From the NCBI GenBank assembly GCA_905221605.1, contig CAJNDS010002221.1:192501-225000 (forward strand): DNA of 32,500 nt, given 5' to 3'. This DNA comes from Symbiodinium natans (lineage: Eukaryota > Sar > Dinophyceae > Suessiales > Symbiodiniaceae). Position 1 is the first letter of the stretch, and each line of letters opens with the position of its first letter. The notes below the pieces were generated by a model. It was not told the origin of the DNA, did no database searches, and saw only the letters and a program-made list of their open reading frames with translations. The position numbers were made by a program, and so were the translations under genes. This document shows positions 9,284 to 17,300 of this stretch, piece by piece.

Positions 9284-9600
9284 AGGCTTCTGCGGTCATA
9301 TCCTGCAGACTTTGTCATGTCCCATCCCTGAGCATACCGATGACGATCAGATGCATCCCGCAACTTAGGAACCCTAAACCCCCAAACCCTAAACCCTGCT
9401 ACATGGCCAGCGCCGACTGGTGTTTCACCCTTTCGCTATCCTTGGGGACTGAGGAGGTAATCTTTAGCTTTTTGGGGCTTCCCGACTATAATTGAAAAGT
9501 TAACCGTTAAACCCTAAGCCCTAAACCCTAAACCCTAAACCCTAAACCCTAACCCTAGACCCTAAACCCTAAACCCTAAACCCGCTAGGCTACTCAGCCC
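9284..9600. other. Spacer with CCCTAAA array, no clear gene
   Basis: Downstream of the membrane-protein frame. It holds a CCCTAAA array at 9507-9585 and a short coding-like piece around 9400-9465 (MASADWCFTLSLSLG) with no support. Confidence 0.4.
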
Positions 9601-9627
9601 CGAAGTACCTTTGAGTTTCAAGACGAT

Positions 9628-9705
9628 GGCCCAGACCGAGCTTTTGAGAGCAGAATGATGAAGCTGCGAACAAGAGATGCGTCAGAGTTACCCGAACCGT
9701 TTAGG
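9628..9705 (+). CDS. Exon-like island, unrecognised
   Basis: The frame reads FQDDGPDRAFESRMMKLRTR and ends in DASELPEP before a CCCTAAA array. It could be a further exon of the membrane-protein gene, but I could not find a convincing repeat-matched junction. Confidence 0.35.
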
Positions 9706-9709
9706 GTTT

Positions 9710-9786
9710 ATATAGGAACCCTAAACCCTAAACCCTAAACCCTAAATCCTAAACCCTAAACCCTAAACCCTAAACCCTAGGGTTTC
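9710..9786. repeat. CCCTAAA array with inverted start
   Basis: TTTAGGG at 9700 is followed after a few bases by the opposite orientation, a head-to-head junction. A second orientation change is at 9776-9784 (CCCTAGGG). Confidence 0.85.
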
Positions 9787-9789
9787 GGG

Positions 9790-10440
9790 CTAAATCTTAA
9801 ACCCCGAACAGAACCCTGAGCCAGAGGGGGGTTTTCCCGTATAGTTGTTGCAAGTTATCCAGATCCAAATCTTCATTGCTGAGGGTGAGCCATGGAGACA
9901 CTAAGTGGAAGCTGCAGCACGGTAGCAGAAGCGATGACATCTCCATGCAGCACCAGACAATCCTAAACCCCGTCCACGGTACACACGAGATTGGGAGTTG
10001 TCGAATTCTGGCCTCGTGCATTGCCGAGAAACCATCATTTTTCCATGTCGTCCCTATATACCAGAATAAGAATATGCAGCCGGAAAAAGTCTCCCGTTAT
10101 GGTCAATATAAACGATTCCATAAAATACCCGCAGACCCCATTCCACTACTCAGGCGAAACCACCCCCTTCCAGCCAGACTGTCGATCACTCCAACCACCC
10201 TTTTGGAATTTTAGGGTGTGCACACCGTGGCTTTAAGTGGCTTCATGTTCTTCTCCAGACCAAGCAAGTGACCATCAGGATCAACCTAGCTACCCGCCCT
10301 TGACCTCCAAACCCTAAACCCCAAACCCTAAACCCTAAACCCGAAACCTTACACCCGTAAACCTGCCTTTCAAAGCCAACGCGCTTCGTGCTGGCAGCGC
10401 CACATCCATAAAGACGCTGAGGCCTTCCTCGACGCCGCCC
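9790..10440. other. Unique stretch, no recognised gene
   Basis: An open frame of about 112 codons at 9876-10214 (+) starts in the context GCTGAGGGTGAGCC and has no recognisable domain. CCCTAAA remnants lie at 10308-10345. I cannot say whether the frame is translated. Confidence 0.35.
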
Positions 10441-10452
10441 TGCTACCATCCT

Positions 10453-10573
10453 CCCAATATAGCTTTGTGGTACTTTACTGTAACTTTAGATCCTTACCTT
10501 TTTGGGTTTATTGGGATTCTTATTAAGGCAGCTAAAAGTCTAATTTATAGCTACCTTCCTGAGTGCAGCCAAG
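10453..10573 (+). mobile_element. Introner family E, loose copy
   Basis: This copy shares nearly the whole sequence of reductase intron 18 (26199-26314): GTGGTACTTTACTGTAACTT, then CCTTACC, GGCAGCTAAAAGT and GAGTGCAGCCAAG in the same order and spacing. ATAG flanks both ends (before CTTTGTGG and after CAGCCAAG), the target duplication expected for an insertion. Here it is not within a gene I can recognise, so it documents mobility independent of one gene. Confidence 0.85.
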
Positions 10574-10574
10574 A

Positions 10575-10697
10575 TAGAATCTGTGGTATACAACATATAG
10601 TTTGTAAGAACCCTTTTCAATATGTAAGTATATTAGAACCTGTGGTATACAACAAATCATATAGTTTGTAAAAACCCTTTTCAACATGTAAGTATAT
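10575..10697. repeat. Tandem duplication of a roughly 60-nt unit
   Basis: The unit at 10575-10633 (starting TAGAATCTGTGGTATACAAC) is repeated at 10634-10697 with a six-base insertion and a few substitutions. It begins directly at the right end of the family E copy. Confidence 0.9.
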
Positions 10698-10885
10698 TCT
10701 GGGATTCAGCACGTTCCCCAATGTCCGCCAGAATCGCACCGTACACGGCTGTCTGGCACAAGCACATCTGGATGAAGCCATGAAGCCTATCTTCAGGCGG
10801 TCGTCTGGCCCTCAAGGTGACAGAATCTGAAAGACTTGTGCTCATGCATATTTTGGACGGGGAACTTATGTTATTCCTAGTAGCC
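10698..10885. other. Unique stretch, no clear gene
   Basis: A short frame on the plus strand reads FSTFPNVRQNRTVHGC and is open for about 40 codons. It has no recognisable domain. Confidence 0.35.
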
Positions 10886-11040
10886 CTAAACCCTAAACCC
10901 CAAACCCCAAACCCTAACCCCAAACCCCAAACCCCAAACCCCAAACCCCAAACCCTAAACCCTAAACCCTAAACCCTAAACCCTAAACCCTAAACCCTAA
11001 ACCCTAAACCCTAAACCCTAAACCCTAAACCCTAAACCCC
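10886..11040. repeat. CCCTAAA / CCCCAAA array
   Basis: About 22 units, CCCCAAA in the left third and perfect CCCTAAA in the rest, ending 14 nt before the first ATG of the dioxygenase gene. Confidence 0.95.
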
Positions 11041-11053
11041 CCCAAAGCCCCAC

Positions 11054-11248
11054 ATGGCCTCCTTCTGCCGAGCAGCGGCCCACCTCCGGGCGCCGGTCCG
11101 GTTTCGGCGTCTGGGGACGGTGGACCTCGGCGCCTACCCCATCCGGGATCCTGGCTCCACAGGCTTCCTGGAGAGGGTTTAGGGTTTAGGGTTTAGGGTT
11201 TAGGGTTTAGGGTTTAGGGTTTAGGGTTTAGGGTTTAGGGGTGTGTAG

Positions 11249-11333
<85 letters not shown>

Positions 11334-14300
11334 GGGTTTCGGGTACCTCCCAAAGTTTTTGGGGGGGTGTTTCCTATGCTTAGGAGTTTCTGGGGTCCAG
11401 AACCATTGTTATCAACGACCTGTTAAAGCTCTGAACCATGGCCGAAGCTCTGAACCTCAAGCCCCAAAACACCCCCCGGGCGCAAGCGCACGAGAGTTAC
11501 CTTGTGTGGCCGGTCCTGCAGGTTACCAGGCACTGGTCTCGCAGTGCAAGGGCCTCATCGCTTCGTCCCTTGGAGGCTACATGGGTATTTCCAAAAAATT
11601 CGAGACCCTAAACCCTGTAAACCCTACACTTGGTTTTTTTGGGATCAGAGTCATGTCTGTATGTGATTCACTTTTGGGTTTCGCGAGTCCAGGGACCGGT
11701 TTTAAAGTTAGGGTTCGGCGTTTCGGGCTTAGCATTAATTGCTAAATTTTAGCGTTCCGAGTTTACTTTCAGGGTTTAGGATGTAGGATGTAGGGTTCAG
11801 GGATAAGCCCTAAACCCTGTAAACCCTGCCCTACGCCTCACGGGCGCAGGGTTTAGGGTTTAGGGTTTAGGGCTTAGGGATTAGGGCTTAGGGTTTAGGG
11901 TTTAGGGTTTAGAATGCTAAATGCTTTTTAGTCCCCCAAGGTCCGGGTACTGCCAGCTGGATGGCTTCGTACTCCCCGAGACGGTGCGGGCGATGTGCGC
12001 GGAGGCCCGCCAACTGCGGAGTCGGGGCTTCCTGGCTGCTCTTACTTAAAGCTCCTCAACCCCCGAACATAGAAACCCAGAAACCCTAGAAACCCTAGAA
12101 ACCCTAGAAACCCTACACACTATAAACCCAAAGCCCAAAACCCTAAACCCTCAACCCTGCCGGAAGCCCAATTTCAAGGCCTCGGCTTCACGTCGACGAA
12201 CGTCCACAACCTCTTGCTTGAGGCTGGATCTTCACTGGGCCCTTGGGGTTTAGGGTTTAGGGTTTTAGGGTTTAGGGTTTAGGGTTTCAGGGTTTCAGGG
12301 GCCATCCTAGTTGAGGTCGAGGTAGTTTGATATTCTCTCCCTGGATAGGATTTGGGAGGAAGCGGTTTCGGGTTTAGGGTTTAGGGTTTATAGGAATATC
12401 TTATCAGAGGGCTGACAAGGCCAGCAAAGGCGATGACGTCACCGCGGTGAGTCGCAACTGCGCGCAAGCATGTCTGGTGGCTGCCGGCCTGAGCGATGTT
12501 GGTGTGCGCGCCAACCCTGCAAAAAGTCATGTGGAGCAAGGCATGGTGAAGCTTGAGCGGTGCATGGTTACGAAGACCGGATTCAATCATTCCATGGCTC
12601 ACTGGTGTGGCAACATGGTCATATCTGAGCCACATAAGGGTCTGTTAGCCGCACGGTTGAAGAGCCCACCCAACTGGTGAAGGAATCCGTGTATGATTTG
12701 ATGTGGCATTTGCTTTCCGGGTGCTCAAAATAATGCTACGCATGTGATGATTGTCTCAGCTGAACTCGGCTGGATTGATTCAGTGAACGAGTTGCAGAGG
12801 AGCTGGCCCGCTACTTTGGGAGGTTTGGGATAGGGCTCTGGTGTAGGTTTTTGGGTGGTTATTTGGCTGGAGCCTAGCCTAGGTTTCCCCTGGAAGTTTC
12901 CCAGAGCTTCCCTCCCACCCCCACCCCGGCGTCGCCTCGGCTTGCTGAACGGGCCCATCCCCACCTTGTTGCTGGTGTGAGGGAGAGCCAAGGGGAGGGT
13001 GCCCGCCGCAAAACCCTCCAACACGCCGCCCAGTGTCGGCGGACCCTAAACCCTAAACCCTAAACCCTAAACCCTAAACCCTAAACCCCAAACCCTAAAC
13101 CCTAAACCCTAAACCCCAAACCCCAAAACCTAAACCCCAAATCCTAAGCCCTGAGCCCTAAACCCTAAACCCTAAAGCCTAAACCCCAAATCCTGAACCC
13201 TGAACCCTGAGGTTCAAGAGTGAGGCTAATGGGCCTCGCTGAGGTAAACATGTGACATTCCTTACGTTTCTAAGCGTTTTGGGGTTTACAGTTCAGGGTT
13301 GTGTTTAGGGCTCTACCTTCCTCAACAGGGTCTGATGTAATTCTGGGTCCCTGGGTTGTATGTATATAGGTGTTTATACAAGGGCTCCCGAAGAAAAGGC
13401 AGCTAGATGGCACCACCTGAGAGCTGTCGCTGCGGTGTCCCTAAACCGTAAACCCTACACCCTCAACAACCCTACACCCTAAACCCTAAACCTACACCCT
13501 ACACCCTAAACCCTACACCCTACACCCTAGCGAAAAAGGCACCTGCATAAGTTCTGTGCTCAGGCCGAGGAAGAGTCAAGCAGCGCTGCGCCCGCGTCTC
13601 CACGGGCCCAGGTCTTCCACAGCAGCAAGACCCTTGAGCTGCCGGTGTAGGGTTTAGAGTTTAGGGTTTAGGGTTTAGGGTTTAGGGGTTTTTTCGGGTT
13701 TAGGTTTAGGGGGCTTGGGCTTGCGGCTTTTGAGGGTTTATAGGGTCAGAATTGATAGGGTTTAGAGGGTTTGCAGGGTTTAGAGGGTGGAGGGTCTAGG
13801 GCCTAGGGCTTAGGGATTGCCCTAAGGGTCCATGTACCCTATTTTTCTATACTTGGGCCTCCAAGTCCCCATAAAGGAGGTACCTTAAGGCTCAAGTATT
13901 CCGTGTTTAGATACATGGACCCTTGGGGTTAGGGCTCTAGGGCTTCAGGGATTTAGGCTTGAGGGGTTTAGGGTTGAGGGTTTCGGGGTTCAGGGGGGTT
14001 TAGGGGGGTTTGGGGGTCGGGGTTCTTTAGGGGGTGGACATTTAGGTTGTAGGGTTTTGGGGTTCATTTCCCTGTTTTTTCTTCCTGCTTTGTGTAGCAA
14101 CTCGCGCTTGCTGCAGCAACTTTCCTAAGGGAAGTTACATGGCCCCCTAGAAAAGAAGTATGGGCCCTTGGCCTTCTTGAGGTACACGGGGTAAGGGTTC
14201 CCTAAGGGCCAATACACAAGGGACCATGTAACATCATCTAACTGGAAACTGAACCCCTTTCTTAAACCCAAGACCCCAAACCCCAGATTATAAACCTTTT

Positions 14301-17300
14301 AGTCCCGACAGAAGAGGGTTTGGGGCCTCCAGCGAAGAAACAGACGGCGTACTTCGGGGTCTACAGTGGCTTTCAAGACAAGCATAGCTGCTTCGGGCTA
14401 TCTTGCGCCCTACACGCAAAAGCCAGAACCCAAAGCCCGAAAGCTCCTAAACCCTCAAGCCCCAAGACCTTGACAACTCTAAACTCTAAACCCTAAACCC
14501 TGAACCCTCAAGCCGTAGAACCTTGAACACCCCAAAGGGTTCCAGGAACGCCCCTTGCCACGGAAGGACCCTTGTGGCGATGAGCCACCTCCCCGAAACT
14601 TGGCGTGGAGAACAGAGGGTTAGGTTTGGGGTTTGGGGTTTAGGGTTTAGGGTTTGGGGTTTAGGGTTTAGTTTCGATTTTTTCTCAGTGTTCTTTACTG
14701 TAAAGAACAGTTCAGGGCCCAACCCTCAAACCCTGAAACCCCCAAACTCCTAAACGGCTAAACTCCTAAACCATGGAAACCCCTCAACTCCTAATTCAAC
14801 TCCAACAGCCCGAAACCCCAAACCCAAAATATCCCAAAACCCGAAACCCCAAAACCCCCTAGGAAAGCACTCAGGTCTGAACCCTAAGCCCCAAACCCGA
14901 AACCATATTAAGGAAAACACTGAGGTAAACCCTAAACCCTAATCCCTAAACCCGAAGCCTAAACCCTGAACCCTGAACCCTGAACCCTGAACCCTGAACC
15001 CTGAACCCTGAACCCTGAACCCTGAACCCTGAACCCTGAACCCTGAACCCTGAACCCTGAACCCTGAACCCTAACAGGAAAGCAGCCCCTTGCGGGAGCT
15101 CTACGCGGACGATGCCTTGCGCGAGCTGGTGCGGGAGTGCTTCGGGCTGCCACGCCTCAGCTGCTCTGCGGACCCGTGCCTTGGATTTAGGGTTTGCTTA
15201 GGGCTTAGGGCTTAGGGCTTAGGGCTTAGGGCTTAGGGCTTAGGGCTTAGGGCTTAGGGCTTAGGGCTTAGGGCTTAGGGCTTAGGGCTTAGGGCTTAGG
15301 GCTTAGGGCTTAGGGTTTAGGGTTTAGGGCTTCGGGCTTCGGGCTTCGGGTTTAGGGTTTAGGGTTTGGGTGTTCCCAGAACTTTTAGAACCCCTTAATG
15401 CAGCAATACTACTTCAATTGTGTACTGTTGATTTGGGGAATACTATTCCTTAAATCAGGTCTTTTGGAGGTTCAGGGCGTGCTTAGACTGTTTTGTTCTG
15501 TTTGGGGAGGGGGGGGGTGGGTTAGGGTTTGGGGTTTAGAATGAGGTTTTCGGGTTTAGAGGTTAGGGCTCAAGGAATACTCAGATTTTTCCAGAGGAGT
15601 GGTATGGTCAACAAGCCAAGCGGTACCTCTTGGGTTCTTCCTTTACCAAACCTCCAACAGAAAACTGAACACCCCTGCTATCATGTAGATACTGGTTAGG
15701 GGTTCTGTCTAAAACGCACTGAGTTCTCAGGGTTGGGGGGGGGGGGGGGGGGGTCTCCCCTGAACCCTACTCGCCCCTTGAAACCATACCTAGGCTACTC
15801 TTGGGTCTAGGTTCAGGTTTTAGGGTTTAGAGGTTTAGGGGTTTAGGGGCTTGGGGGTTTAGGTGTTTAGGGTTATGAGGGTTTGGGGGGCGTTTGGGGT
15901 TTAGGGTTTGGGGGTGTTAGGGTTTGGGTTCTTTCAGCCACACGGGGTGTCCCCGCCATGACACTTCCTAGGCATGGGGGCGTCTACTACAACTTCTTTG
16001 ACGAGGGCGATGCCCTTTGGTGGGCTTGTCGCGAATGGAGAGGTCAAACATTCACAGCCATGAAGCCTAAAACTAAGCCCGAAGCCACCCTAAGACCTAA
16101 ATCATGAACCGGATATTGTTAAGAACGCACAGCCCTGAACCCTAAACCTAAAGCCATCAAACCTAATCCATGAACCGAATTTTGTGAAAGCCCAGTTTTT
16201 CCCCCAACTCCTCTGCGTCCAGTCGGTGCGGAGGTGGCATTGCGATAGATCGCACTTCTCCGTGAACCTGACCCCTGGCTGCCTTTCAGAACCCTAAACC
16301 CTAGCCCTAAACCCTAAACCCAAAACCCTCAAGCTTAAACTCCCGAACCCTGTCCTATCCGCTGCCCCTAGTCCTTAAACGCCACAACCCCCAAAACCCC
16401 GAAATATAAAAAACACAACCCTCCCCCCCCCAAAACAAAGAGAAATCAAAGAGTCACAGCAGCCCCACCTCTTACTAGCCCCATTGCCTTTGCTTTAGGG
16501 TTTAGGTCCCCTAAAAGCCCCTTTAAACCAAAAACCCTGTTTACTCCTAGGATACTCGGTTCCCTTATAAGCCCCTTTAAACCAAAAAGGGCACCCTTTA
16601 ATTCGTCGGTTACTCTTGGGTCTAGTAGCCCTAAGCCCTAAGCCCTAAGCCCTAAGCCCTAAGCCCTAAGCCCTAAGCCCTAAGCCCTAAGCCCTAAGCC
16701 CTAAGCCCTAAGCCCTAAGCCCTAAGCCCTAAGCCCTAAGCCCTAAGCCCTAAGCCCTAAGCCCTAAGCCCTAAGCCCTAAGCCCTAAGCCCTAAGCCCT
16801 AAGCCCTAAGCCCTAAGCCCTAAGCCCTAAGCCCTAAGCCCTAAGCCCTAAGCCTAAACCCCTAAACCCCTAAGCCCCTAAACCCCTAAACCCCTAAACC
16901 CCTAAACCCCTAAACTCCTAAACTCCCAAAGCCCCAGCTCTTAAGGATACTGCAGACGGCGGAGGGTGGGGATTTCGAATTCATCCCGGCGCTCCCAGCT
17001 GCAAGTCGGTGTGAGGGTTTCAGGTACACGCAGGGTGCAGGGTTTAGGATTTAGGATTTAGGGTTTAGGGTTTAGGGTTTACCCTAAACTTTAGGGTTTA
17101 GGGTTTAGGGTTTAGGGGTTTAGGGGTTTAGGGGTTTAGGGGTTTAGGGGTTTAGGGGTTTAGGGGTTTAGGGGTTTAGGGTGTCGGGGTTTAAGGTTTC
17201 GGCTGAGTTTAGGGTTTAGGGCTTCAGGGCTTTCGGGTTTTGCTTTCGGGCTGTAGGCTTCTAGGCTTCTTAGGGGATAGGGCTTCTAGGGTTCGGGGTT

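Larger units (their letters stand above)
12223..13563 (+). other. Dioxygenase intron 4, 1341 nt, carrying a viral-like fragment
   Basis: AGGC occurs at both edges (12221-12224 and 13562-13565). The intron holds TTTAGGG pieces (12246-12300, 12372-12390), the RdRp-like open frame at 12390-12680, a CCCTAAA array (13044-13205) and CCCTACA variants (13450-13529). Assignment as one intron rests on frame and on the family-like order of the exons around it. Confidence 0.5.
13636..15077 (+). other. Dioxygenase intron 5, 1442 nt
   Basis: GA at both edges (13636 and 15078). It contains TTTAGGG variants, two family D hairpins and a CCCTGAA array. No coding-like islands of note. Confidence 0.5.
16270..16945 (+). 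other. Dioxygenase intron 8, GA-AG, 676 nt
   Basis: GA at both edges (16270 and 16946). Splicing joins FSVNL to ILQTAEGGDFEF in frame. It contains two copies of introner family F and the CCCTAAG array. Confidence 0.75.

Noticed and set aside
11241-11426. Cys-Val repeat open frames
   Set aside because: They are the translation of a (GT)n microsatellite inside an intron.
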